DNA from: Antedon mediterranea
Lineage: Eukaryota > Echinodermata > Crinoidea > Comatulida > Antedonidae
NCBI RefSeq assembly: GCF_964355755.1
Contig: NC_092677.1
Coordinates: 2,113,001 to 2,177,000 of the forward strand
DNA: 64,000 nt
Direction of reading: 5' to 3'
Made by a program: the position numbers and the translations under genes. This document shows, piece after piece, positions 48,006 to 58,455 of the stretch (position 1 is the stretch's first letter; each line of letters opens with the position of its first letter). The notes beneath the pieces were generated by a model that saw only the letters and a list, made by a program, of their open reading frames with translations, made no database searches and was not told where the DNA came from.

Positions 48006-48502
48006 TCATTATAATTTTATAAATGTAAACACTTATATATATTTAATGTATTGCTTTATGTAAAAGTCAAACTTGATTAAAACACAATATTTATTAGCCA
48101 TTTTACATATACTTAATTGATTGAAAGTAAAACATTTTGAATTTTATTACGGATTTTACATTTGCTAATTTGAAATGAAGATTTTTTTTAATTAGACAGC
48201 AAACATTTACTGCATTCAATTAAAACAGTTTTATAAATGGTATAAATTATTTAATTTGTTAATGACATTTTATTATAAAATATTTGTTCATATTCATGTG
48301 ATAGGGTTTTTGCACAAAGAGACATATTTATGCTATTTATAACTTTAATGATTAAAATTATCGTGAAATAAAATAAATTGCAAAGAAAGTTGTATCTGTT
48401 TGTGTTCGGTTAGCCATAATCTATAATAAATTGTAAGTACAACACAGCTGAAATCTAAGCATCTCTGCAACTAAATAGTAGTAGGCTAATGTAAAACGCG
48501 TA
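48006..48502 (+). other. HSPA13 3' flank with poly(A) signals
   Basis: ATTAAA soon after the stop (near 48,078) and AATAAA at 48367-48372 are candidates. AT-rich otherwise. Confidence 0.4.
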
Positions 48503-48723
48503 TAAAGCTTGTTTCAATTCCCACTAGCGACGCAACCTATGCAACGTAAGAAAATGCCCTTCCAATAATTGTGTTTGCCCCGCCTGCGTGAAATCAAACC
48601 TGCGGTGTTTGTAGCACTGTTGGTTGCGTTTTCGGTTCCCACTTGTGATTACGCAATACAGAACTTTGTGTCAATACGTCTTTGCGTTGCGTTACTTGCG
48701 TCACTAGTGGGAACTACGCTTTA
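48503..48723. mobile_element. MITE family A, subfamily with a GCCCCGCCTGCG core
   Basis: Family-A ends with a different middle (CCTTCCAATAATTGTG, TTTGCCCCGCCTGCGT). The copy at 58,868-59,077 shares this core, defining a subfamily. Confidence 0.75.
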
Positions 48724-48849
48724 GAAGAACATTTTCAGAACGATTCGCATATTGGTCCTAGTGTGAAAAGCATGTATTCATAGTTTTCTTCTTCTATTTT
48801 GTTTCATATATGTTTGGTTTATCTATTATATCTGCCTTGATGCTAACAT

Positions 48850-49378
48850 ATGCTCTTTTTGAAAAAAGAATAAGAAGATCGTCTTTACTCTCAAGGAGAG
48901 ATATCGACAGATCAGACGCATTACAATATAGATTGCAAGATGGTGTGTCTGTCCAGGGAAGAGTTAATCTGTAGATAACAATAGAAAAGTCTCGTTTTGG
49001 GTTGAAACGTTTGCGAAAACTGATATTAATTTATATTTCAAAGGCTTATCGATAAAACTAAACTTTAATCTGTGATAAGAAACATTTGTCGAAAATATAT
49101 ATCACAATTTGTGAAATATTAGGAGACAGTATCTTAGATTTAGACTTTATCTTATCAAAACTAGAAACGCACATTCGAATAAAACGTGGGGAGGGAATTT
49201 TGAAAAGGTGTTTTTTAAAATGTTTAATAGAAGGTTGTTAATTATTGTTATATTGTGTTATATCCCCTATCACGTAATCGAATTGCCCTTTGTAAAAGTT
49301 TTTAAAACTCTCATTACTGAATGCTGTTTTAGTTTTCGTCTTGTACGTTAGTTAACTCCTCGGAATTCGAAAGGCAAG
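48850..49378 (+). promoter_or_regulatory. Upstream region and 5' UTR exon of lipocalin 1
   Basis: Closely similar to 54,735-55,309 upstream of lipocalin 2. Both keep paired TTATC/GATAA motifs (about 49,046-49,056, 49,073-49,078 and 49,147-49,156) and end at a CCGAAAGGCAAG-like exon edge with a GTAAGA donor (49,379). Retention after duplication suggests promoter function; GATA binding is inferred from the motif only. Confidence 0.5.
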
Positions 49379-49428
49379 GTAAGAATATTTTTTTTACTAA
49401 GGTACCTGTCGTAATAATTTTACTCACG

Positions 49429-49580
49429 CTAAAGCATGGTTCACACTTAGGCACGCAAGAACGTAAACGCAATTTGACCAATCACGGCGTGACGAACTGT
49501 CGCTTGTGAATGGTAACTTGCGTTTCGCGCCTACTGTACGTCGTTACGGTTGCTTACGTCTTAGTGTGAACTAAGCTTTA
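49429..49580. mobile_element. MITE family A, diverged copy
   Basis: AGCATGGTTCACACTTAGGC at the left and TTAGTGTGAACTAAGCTTTA at the right; inner CCAAT arm TTTGACCAATCACGG. Confidence 0.65.
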
Positions 49581-50036
49581 AGATGAGATACGCGATGACA
49601 AAACACACAAAACTAGTGTGAACCAGAGACTAATGGTACTGGTATGAACAAATAGCACTTCTACATGTTCACACACGGTCATTCATTTTGTAGAAAATAC
49701 TGATTAAGAAGTAGAATGAGAACCGGAGATCTGATTTCATTTATTTCATATTTTATTCCACATTTATTTAGTAGTCATCAATTACAGTACATCATAATTA
49801 CAGTACAACTGAAAACAGGGATCCTGCATAAAAAAGCTGTTGCTTCGTTTTTTTGTTACCCCTTTTACATAAGAACAGTATATAGAACTTAAATAAAACA
49901 AAGGTGTTAAGTTAGTTAAATTATGTTGTTATGTTAAATTATGTTGTTAGGCTAGAGTTTTAGGATACATTTTATTTTAATGCTACGTTTGTATATAATT
50001 TTATACTGGTTTATATGATGTATTTTGTTACAGAAG

Positions 50037-51824
50037 ATGTCGCAGACAATATTGGTGTGTCTTTTATTCTGTTTCGTGATTGGTACGACCAGTGGCGTGG
50101 TGTTTAATTGCGGCCCTTGTCCCGAAGTTCCCACCGAAAAGGGATTTGAATATAAAGGTTATGTTGGGTTGTGGTACGAAGTTGCTCGCTATCGCAATGC
50201 ATTTGAGTTCAACACCAAATGTGTGTCCAGTAATCACACCATGTTGGTAAGTATCTTGCACCAGTTTCACACGTGACACTCAAGTGAGTTGATTAATCGC
50301 AAGGAGGATGATCCATGCGTCAAATCATAAAAAAAAAAATAGTGATGGCTAAATAAGTTCTGTCTACAGTATCAAACTAGATTTTGACCACAAAAAATTT
50401 GATGTGCCAAATATGGTAGTGATATGTCATCATCATGGGCACGTCACATTTGATAGTGTAGAGCTTTATACAACTTTAACATATTATTTAATTTTGACAG
50501 GACGATGGTAGCGTAGAAATAGAAATGCAAAGGTTGTATCCAATCGGAGGCTATGTTGACAATATAATGTATGCTATACAAGATCAAACTAACCCTGCCA
50601 TAATCTACAGCAAATTGAAATGGTGTAAGGACACTTTTTGAATAATCGGGGTGTTTTTTAAATTTTTGTTATTTTGGAGTCGGGGGTTATGTTACGTTCA
50701 AAGTAGTCCATCACATAAATCTTGTTTATTACATTTTTTAACTTTAGAATTGTGTTATGAACGTGAGCAAAATCCCCGTATTTTAAAGTTTGGTTCCTTT
50801 GGAGGCACCAAATAGGAAGTGTATTTCAAGGGTCTTTAAGGGCCTTTCACACCTGTTCCGGCACGGTTCCGGTCCGGCGAATCAAACGTCAATGTTTCGT
50901 TTTCACGACGCTCTACGTGGCTATGCGCCAATCGATATGCGCATAGCCGCGTAAAAACGAAACAATCAGACGTTCGATTGGATTTGCCGGCGCCGGACCG
51001 GACCCTTTAGGGTCTTTCACACCTGTTCCGGCACGGTTCCGGTCCGGCGAATCGAACATCAATGTTTCGTTTTCACGCGGCTATGCACCAATCGATATGC
51101 GCGTAGCCGCGTAAAATCGAAACATTGACGTTCGATTGGATTTTCCGGCGCCGGACTGGAACCGTGCCGGAACAGGTGTGAAAGACCCTTTACACCTGTT
51201 CCGACACGGTTCCTGTCCGGCGCCGGCAAATCAAATCGAACGTGAATGTTTCGTTTCTACGCAGCTACGCGCACATCATATTGGTGCATGGTCGAATGGA
51301 GCGTCGTGAAAACAAAACATTCACGTTTGATTTTGATTTGCCGGCACCGGACCTAAGACGTGCTGCCGGAATAGGTGTGTGAAAGACCCTTACCACAAGA
51401 TTCGGACAATTCCTCGTATATGATTGCGTTGTGCGTTCTTCTTGCACACTGAGCTGCTTATTGCATATTATCATTATCTATTACAGTGCTACCTGCTCTA
51501 GAGTACAAGTTTGTTGACACTGATTACGATCACTATTCCATCGTCCATTCCTGCACCTCATACTTTTGGGGCACTTTCAATGTCCAGTTGTCCTGGATTT
51601 TTTCGCGGGATGCTACTGTGTCCGAGAGCTTAATGGCCTATCTGATGGACCGAATTGAGAATAAATATAATATAGAACCAAAACACTATATGTACACCGA
51701 GCAGAATGATTGTCCGGCAGACGAGAGGAGAACCAAATATACGAAGAAGTATAAGAAAGGGGACAAGACGAAAACTGATTCCAACGAAATTGATGTTAAT
51801 GTTAACGATATAAATAGCATTTAA
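50037..51824 (+). CDS. Lipocalin 1, apolipoprotein-D-like, secreted
   Basis: Three coding exons: 50037-50246, 50501-50624, 51487-51824; 223 aa. A signal peptide (MSQTILVCLLFCFVIGTTSG) is followed by CGPCPEV and the lipocalin GxW block VGLWYEVARY (about 43-52). Two further cysteines (HSC, DC) occupy apoD-type disulfide positions, and TDYDHYSIVHSC matches the second conserved region. The family binds small hydrophobic ligands in a beta-barrel (family knowledge); the ligand is unknown. The start is the ATG just after an acceptor (TTGTTACAG, 50033), so a 5' UTR exon exists upstream, probably ending at 49378. The protein extends past the usual lipocalin end into a Lys-rich then Asn/Asp-rich tail (KKYKKGDKTK..., NDINSI). 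AATAAA at 51943 and 51959. Confidence 0.9.
50353..50471. mobile_element. MITE family B, shortened copy in lipocalin 1 intron 1
   Basis: AAGTTCTGTCTACAGTATCA at the left and CATTTGATAGTGTAGAGCTT at the right. Absent from the matching intron of lipocalin 2, so inserted after the duplication or lost there. Confidence 0.65.
50836..51393. mobile_element. Three tandem GC-rich foldback units in lipocalin 1 intron 2
   Basis: Units of ~180 bp begin CTTTCACACCTGTTCCGGCA and close with the complement (CCGGAACAGGTGTGAAAGAC). Each contains GGTCCGGCG-type and TTTCGTTTTCACG arms. TTAAGGG stands at the left edge. Unlike families A and B these are GC-rich and tandem. The matching intron of lipocalin 2 lacks them. 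Confidence 0.8.
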
Positions 51825-51964
51825 TAGTAATAATAATAGCCATAAAGAGGGAATGTAAGGGGACGAAAACTGACCAAACTTTCAACCTCTGCAAATATTC
51901 AGTTTTACTCTTATAAAATGGCGTATACTGTAAATTAATTAAAATAAACATGGAATGAAATAAA

Positions 51965-52646
51965 AACATTGACATTAATTGTTTTCAATGATGAAACTCA
52001 ATACATAAATTCATTATAATTAAGCTTAGCCTCACCCCTGTGTGAAAACAGCCTATGGTACCAAACCAGTGTATAGCATACAGAGTTAATTGAAGATTTG
52101 TTCATAATTCTATGAAATACTATTTAAAAAAAACATATTTTTAATATTTGAGTTATTTTATTGAAATTTGGAAAAATGTTATTTGGAAAATTGACTAATG
52201 CGATGCAACATTTATTTGTGTGAATTATCTGTTTAAAAAATTGGACTTCATTTGGATAATACATTGCTGAGTATGTGGTCAGAAAGTGAGAAAAAAAATA
52301 GGACAAAAAATAGGTCAAAGGTTAAAAATCATAATATCAATTAGTTAATATTCATCTTCAAAACATATTTTTTTATAAGTAGTAAAAAACAATTTTTCAA
52401 ATTTTATTTTGGAAAAAATGTAATTCTAAAGGTGAGATTACCGTACTGAATGTGGAGGCGAATCGTTAATAATTACAGTATTTTATTTGTTGGTGTAAGA
52501 AATAAGTGCAGGGGAGTTTGTTTTGTCTAACGTCACTTTGAGGAAATAATAAACACAGTATATTATTATAGTCAAATCTATGTCTTTGAATGTCGTTTAT
52601 GTGTGATTTGATTATAATGACCAGGATGATTATGATAGTGATGATG
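51965..52646. other. 3' flank of lipocalin 1
   Basis: AT-rich. About 52,500-52,650 is similar to 57,725-57,905 downstream of lipocalin 2 (both contain AAACACAGTAT and TCTATGTCTTTGAATGTCG), marking the right side of the segmental duplication. Confidence 0.55.
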
Positions 52647-53047
52647 TTAAAGCTTGGTTTCCACTGCAAGGCAATCAATGACGTAGACGCAATGACGTAG
52701 ACGCAATGACGTAGACGCAATGACGTAGACGCAATGACGTAGACGCAATGACGTAGACGCAATGACGTAGACGCAATGACGTAGACGCAATGACGTAGAC
52801 GCAATGACGTAAACGCAACGACGTAGACGCAATGACGTAGACGCAATGACGTAGACGCAATGACGTAGACGCAATGACGTAGACGCAATGACGTAGACGC
52901 AATGACGTAAACGCAACGACGTAGACGCAATGAAGACGTAGACGCAGCGCAAGTGAGTTGACGAATCACAAGCGGCATCAGTGTGATTGCATCATGATTG
53001 GCGGCGCACTTACGTTCTTGCGTTGCGTCTAAGTTGTAACCAAGAAG
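52647..53047. mobile_element. MITE family A copy with an internal 14-bp array
   Basis: TTAAAGCTTGGTTTCCACTG at the left. The GACGTAGACGCAAT unit is repeated ~18 times at a 14-bp period (52,678-52,935), followed by the normal inner arm and a degraded right end near AAGTTGTAACCAAG. The orthologous position after lipocalin 2 (57,901) carries the same MITE without the array. Confidence 0.9.
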
Positions 53048-53125
53048 TCTAATAAGGAACTTGATCAACTTTTATTTTATAATATCCAGAAAAAAGTACA
53101 GAGGTCTCTAGTCGGCGACCAGCCC

Positions 53126-53873
53126 TAAAGCTTGATTCCCACTAGGACGTAATGCTATGACGTAACGCAAGGACGTAAGCTTGGTTCCCACTAGGACGCA
53201 ACGCAAGGACGTAGACGCAACGCAAGCGAGTTGACCAATCACACGCGACTGTTCGAATAATCCATCGCTTGAGATTGGTCAAATCACTTTGCGTTGCGTT
53301 ACGTCCTGGGGCGGATTGCTATAAGCGGTCTATAACCGGTCTCAGCGCTTAGCCGGCTATAATTCGTGACGTAGCAAGTAGTCTTATATTATAGACCATT
53401 GCTATACCGCGGTCTAACCTGTAAACGGTCTTTAAAATTAAAGCCTACTCGAAGGAGTCTTAAAACAGTTTTAAACCTCTCTTTTTGTTGCTTTTACGTA
53501 TTATTTATCGTCAAAGATAACCAATTGAACGAGTTTTAAGTGTTAAATCAAATAATAACGGTGATTTTATTCTTATATAGGCCTAGAATAGATTTTCTCG
53601 CGTATAATGTACGTTGTACTGTTATGATTGTGAATTGAACAAGCGTGACGAACATTACCTTATTTGGTGTTCTACGCGCAAAGTACGCCCTCAATTTGTT
53701 ACTTTACGTGGTCTTATTTAAGACTGTTTTATAGCAATGGTCTAACAGGGGTGGCTTTAGTAAGACCGTCTATCTGATAAAGCCGGCTTTAATCGGGGAG
53801 TTAAGACCATCAGTTAAGACTGTTTTATAGCAATCCACCCCTGGAGTTGCGTTCTAGTGGGAACCAAGCTTTA
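53126..53873. mobile_element. MITE family A copies interrupted by another element
   Basis: A short partial copy (53,126-53,178) abuts a full copy whose right end (GTTCTAGTGGGAACCAAGC) is displaced to 53,845-53,873 by a 534-bp insertion. Confidence 0.8.
53308..53841. mobile_element. Nested TIR element inside a family A MITE
   Basis: Ends GGGGCGGATTGCTATAA and TTATAGCAATCCACCCC are inverted repeats. The interior repeats related motifs (CGGTCTATAACCGGTCT, ACTGTTTTATAGCAATGGTC), giving a hierarchical foldback. No transposase frame. Confidence 0.75.
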
Positions 53874-53882
53874 GGCACAACG

Positions 53883-54006
53883 CAAACGCGTTGATCAACC
53901 ACACGCGTTACGTCTTACGTTTTACCAAACTTATAAGAGACGCACAACCAGCGGGTTGACCAATCACAAGCGACATCAATTACGTTGCGTTACGTGTTGG
54001 AATCAA
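53883..54006. mobile_element. MITE family A, degraded fragment
   Basis: GTTGACCAATCACAAGCGAC and TACGTTGCGTTACGTGTTGG remain; ends eroded. Confidence 0.5.
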
Positions 54007-54734
54007 GTTAGAAGCGATTAAACAGCAAGTCATACCTAATTTATTTTTTTTACCTTTTCATATCATATTTTATTCAAGTTTCAACAATCTAAAATCCCAT
54101 ATTAACAACTTTTCAATAAGTAAAATTCTGTGCAATAACTATATTTAAAGATATATTGTCATCCTAAAAAATAATTGTTTAAATTTTTTTTGTTGAATAT
54201 GCTATTTTAATCTCACATAATAGTTATCCACTAAACAAAATTTATTTACCTGAAACTGTAATTTAAAGCAAAAAAATGGTCAAATTGATTGCTAGCCAAT
54301 GAATTTTTGGTTGAATTTAACCAATTATTATGTTATTTTATAATTGAAAACATTTTTTTTCGCTTTTTTTCTACAGAAGTGATTAACTTGAGTAAAACTA
54401 CAAAAATAACCTATTCAAAGCCCGATTCAAAGTCTGATTTTTCATGTTTTTGGGGGACAATACATCTTTAAAATCTAATAATTATTAATAATAACTAAAT
54501 TTTCATAATTAAAAAAAAATTACATGTAGGCCTAATTTATTTATTTTAGCTGTTAAATATCAAATAAAATCTTTATTACTATTGATAATTTTTTTTTTAA
54601 GTCTGTACTTTCTCTTTTTATTTGTTAGTTGTAGTGGTTTGTCAGATATTTTTTATATTATGTGTTTGTTTTATTTATTTGAGTGTCCATTGATTGTCAG
54701 CATATGCCGTGAACCCTCAAATGTTTAAATAAAA
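54007..54734. other. AT-rich spacer between the duplicated lipocalin blocks
   Basis: Long A/T runs; nothing recognised. TTTTTGGGGGACAATACATC at about 54,449 also occurs at about 35,562, so a dispersed repeat is present. Confidence 0.4.
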
Positions 54735-55309
54735 AAATATATATATCGTCATTCAAGGAGAGATATCGACAGATCTGAAACATTATTAACATATGCTCCT
54801 TTGAAAAAAATAAGAAGATCGTCATTACCCCAGGATTCAGGAAAGATCAGTACCATTACAATATGGATTGGAAGATGGTGTGTCTGTCGATAACAATAGA
54901 AAAGTCTCATTTAGGTTCAAACGTTCGCGAAAACCGATAATAATTTATATTTCAAAGGCTTGTCGATAAAATTAAATATGAATCTGTGATAAGAAGAACG
55001 TTTATCGAAAAATATATCACAATACGTGAAATATTAGGAGGCAATATTTTAGATTTAGCCTTAATCTTATCAAAACTAGAAACGTACATTCGAATAAAAT
55101 TTAGGGAGGGAATTTGGAATGTTTTACTTAATGAAGAGGGTTGTAAATTATCGTAATATTGTTCTCCAGTTGTGCTATTTGTGTTGTATACCGGTACAAC
55201 CCTATCATAAAATCGAATTGCCTTTTTTAAAATTGTTACTTTCATCATCACCCGACGTGTTTTTATTCTTCACGTCTTACATGATAGATGCCTACATCCG
55301 AAAGGCAAG
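54735..55309 (+). promoter_or_regulatory. Upstream region and 5' UTR exon of lipocalin 2
   Basis: Copy of the lipocalin 1 upstream block with the same TCGATAAAAT, TGTGATAAGAA and AATCTTATCAAAACTAGAAA segments. The exon edge CCGAAAGGCAAG precedes a GTAACA donor at 55,310, weaker than the GTAAGA of lipocalin 1. Confidence 0.5.
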
Positions 55310-55401
55310 GTAACAATTACTCGCACTTAGATTCACGACGTAAGTAACACATAAACACATCAAATAATAATAGGCCTTATAGTGTGAACTAGAAACTTGG
55401 T

Positions 55402-55570
55402 ATTAACCTCTGTCTACACTATCAAACTCTATATGACAAAACAATGCGATGTGCTCATATATGGACATGATTATCATGTCACTACCACATTTAAGCAGTT
55501 CACTACCAAATGTAGGCCTATATCACAATTTTTTGGTCAAACTCGTTTGAAAGTGTAGATAGAGCTTTAT
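55402..55570. mobile_element. MITE family B copy upstream of lipocalin 2
   Basis: AACCTCTGTCTACACTATCA at the left and GAAAGTGTAGATAGAGCTTT at the right; not present at the same place before lipocalin 1. Confidence 0.7.
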
Positions 55571-55603
55571 GTTGCGTTAAAATGTATTTTACAGCGAATA
55601 AAC

Positions 55604-56929
55604 ATGTCGCAGCGGACAATATTTGTGTGTCTTTTAATCTGTTTCGTGATTGGTACGACGAGTGGTCAAAAGATCTCCTGTGGCGGATGTCCCGTAGTTT
55701 CGACCAAGAAAATGTTTGATTACAAAGAATTTGCTGGGGTATGGTACGAGGCTGCTCGCTTTCCCAGTTTATATGAGTATGCCTCGAAATGTGTAATCAA
55801 CAATCACACAATAATGGTAAGTCGTTTAATATGATAGATACATTGTATAGATAGGCTGCAATGTCTTTTATCTGTGTCCGGTTTGACGCGCGCGTGCCTA
55901 CGCCTATTATTTTCATCAATTTTTAAACGCGCGTATCAAACTATGTACTCTCTCAAATTGTCGATGTTAATCGGTCGAAAATTATTTATAGATAATGTTT
56001 CAGTAGTATACGTCTTGTATACGTCGTTAGATCTATATTGTTTTACTGACGCATTATCGATATTTGTTTTAAAATATTGTATATGTTCATGATTCTTTAT
56101 ATTAGGATGACGGTACCGTAAGAGTAACAAACCAAAGGTACCTTTCATTAAAGAGGCTATGTCGACAAAGTAATATACGTCACACAAGATACAACTGATC
56201 CTGCCATACTCCACAGCAGATTCAGATGGTGTAAGCACACTTTTTGAAATATATACAATTAATTTAGTAGTCAGAACTACATTTTACCATTATGTCCGAT
56301 TGGTTCTACAGACACAACTGAAGGACGCAAGTTATTTGACCAATTACAATTGAGAGTCCGCTTATGATTGGTATTAGTTGCCTTGTTGCGCGTACGCTCA
56401 GCGCTGCTTCCTAGGGAACCAATAATGAATTATGATTTCTCATTACCTAACCCTGGGAAAGAAGATTAAGGGTTTATTAATGTGCGACACAATCCAAAAG
56501 TGAACTTAACGTGCACGTTAAAATAAGTGCGCAGCGCAAGAAATTGCGTATCACCTAATGATCGTGTATCTTTGTCTTATAGGGCAACCTGTCATGTCGT
56601 TTGAGGTCATGGACACCGATTACAACCACTACGCCCTCATACATTCCTGCAACGAATACTTGTGGGGAACTGTTAGTATGCAGTTTAACTGGATTTTTTC
56701 GCGTAAAGATACTGTACCCGAAACCGTAATGAACAACCTGATGTACCGGTTTAACAAGGCTGGTATAGATGTGAGCCAGTTCGAGTATACCGAACAAGAT
56801 GATTGCCCGTCACACGCGGCAAGGACTAAGTACAAAAAGAAGAAGGATAAGAAAGGGGACAAGACTGATTCCAACGAAATCGATACAAATGATAACAATA
56901 TAAGCCATAGCCACGAAGAGGGAATGTAA
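55604..56929 (+). pseudogene. Lipocalin 2, tandem duplicate with a one-base frameshift in exon 2
   Basis: Exons 55604-55816, 56106-56230 and 56583-56929 correspond one to one to lipocalin 1. Exon 1 encodes the same signal peptide type and the GxW block AGVWYEAARF. Exon 3 encodes MDTDYNHYALIHSC, the shared FNWIFSRKDTV block and a Lys-rich tail ending HSHEEGM. Exon 2 is 125 bases instead of the 124 found in both other lipocalins. The extra base lies within about 56,141-56,155, between the NQR and GYVD codons, and leads to a stop before the exon ends. Everything else is intact and splice sites are good. It is therefore either a very recent pseudogene, an allele, or a sequence error. AATAAA at 56949. 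Confidence 0.8.
56300..56423. mobile_element. MITE family A, diverged copy in lipocalin 2 intron 2
   Basis: Inner arms TTTGACCAATTACAATTG and CTTATGATTGGT with eroded ends (TTCCTAGGGAACCAA at the right). Confidence 0.5.
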
Positions 56930-57103
56930 GAGGACGAAAAACTGACCAAATAAATGTTTTACGAGCAGAGTAAAATGACTTATACAGTAAACATGGGTTG
57001 AAAATAATTAGTCACGGTTCATGAAAAATTCCTATTTTGATATGTTTCAACGATACAAAATTAGCATAAATACACAAACTCATTAGGCCTAGCTTAAAAT
57101 ATA

Positions 57104-57475
57104 ATCAAATTTAAAATCTTGCTCCTTACTTTTAAAGCACTTCTTTTCAACCAACCTGCTTACATCCGTCAATTAATCACCTTTTATGTTCCTGGACGGA
57201 CTCTTAGATCATCTGATGATTTTTTACTCTCTGTTCTACGCATAGCCACTAAAACCTTTGGTCATAGATCGTTTTCTTTTGCAGCACCCACACTCTGGAA
57301 TTCACTCCCCCCACAAATTAAACACTGCTCTTCTGTTGCCTTATTTAAAAAAATTGCTCACAACTCATTGTTTTCGACCACTAACATGCCCAGCGCCTTT
57401 GATTTTGTACCTCGGTCTTTGAATTGACGCTTTATAAATGTTGATATAATAATAATAATAATAATAATAACCGTA
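57104..57475 (+). mobile_element. CR1/L2-type LINE, 3' end with reverse-transcriptase C-terminus
   Basis: An uninterrupted frame reads ILLLTFKALLFNQPAYI, TLRSSDDFLLSV, KTFGHRSFSFAAPTLWNSLP and FKKIAHNSLF to a stop at 57,427. This is the conserved end of CR1/L2-like LINE polymerases (family knowledge). A CGCTTTATAAATG 3' UTR and an ATA microsatellite tail follow. The copy is strongly 5'-truncated. Confidence 0.85.
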
Positions 57476-57900
57476 CCGTACGTACTGTTTTGCTGCTGTT
57501 CACTGAAAAATCCTCGCGGACGACAGGTACACAGAAGACAACAGGGAGTTATTCATACAACGGCCAATTTAAATACATCCCGGTACTTTATTAACTACAA
57601 TCTGGCCGGCATTTCTCCCTACATACACTGCAGCTGACATACGTGCATTTTGTTATACTATATTAATCGCACATCACAGTAGTACTATGATGAATCATCA
57701 TCAGTAATAACTTGGTTTCAAATAATAGTGGGGGAGTTTGTAGGGATATAGTCACCTTTTATCTGACGGTCGACTTTGTGGAATTAATAAACACAGTATA
57801 AGTCAAATCTATGTCTTTGAATGTCGTTTATGTGTGAGCATGTATGTCATGGCTAAATTGATTATGACGTATGACCATGATGATTCTGATAGTAATGATG
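57476..57900. other. 3' flank shared with lipocalin 1
   Basis: The segment from about 57,725 is the counterpart of 52,500-52,650. No gene. Confidence 0.45.
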
Positions 57901-58037
57901 TTAAAGCTTGGTTTTCACTTGGATGCAACGCAATCAATGACGTAAACGCAACGCAAGTGAGTTGACCAATCATAAGCGACAGTTCGGGATTGATCCCAAT
58001 TATGCATCGCGCTTACGTCATACTTGCGTTGCGCGCA
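57901..58037. mobile_element. MITE family A copy shared by duplication
   Basis: Left end TTAAAGCTTGGTTTTCACTT follows the same flanking words (GATAGTAATGATG) as the copy at 52,647, so it was present before the duplication. It lacks the 14-bp array. The right end is lost. A G-rich run follows at 58,086-58,105. Confidence 0.75.
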
Positions 58038-58455
58038 TTTGCCAATATTGCATGATGCGAAGACAATTCTAGAGGCTTGTTGGTGGGGCGGGGGGGGGGG
58101 GGGGGTTGGACTAATCGATGAAATAAATACACTACCACCTACGAACTACTTTATCATTCTTTAATAACTTCATTTTAATTACAAAATTACAATTCTAATC
58201 AAAATCTATACCGATTTTAAAATACGATGTATGACTTAATATTTTATGGTATATGGATATTGAGAAAAAAAACACACATTTTGGCAAACATTGTCAAATA
58301 AGGTAATAATCCCAATATTTAAACATACCTGTGTTTCTTGACATTAAGTGTATAAGATACCAGAAACAAATTAGCATTTAATTTATTTATTTCAACGTTT
58401 ATCTTTTGGCGGGCTAAACTTATCGGCGCAAATCATTCCTTTCCTGTGTAGGCGT

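Noticed and set aside
52466-53068. 200-residue repetitive frame on the minus strand
   Set aside because: Three 14-bp units give a 14-residue period; it is the tandem array inside a MITE, not a gene.
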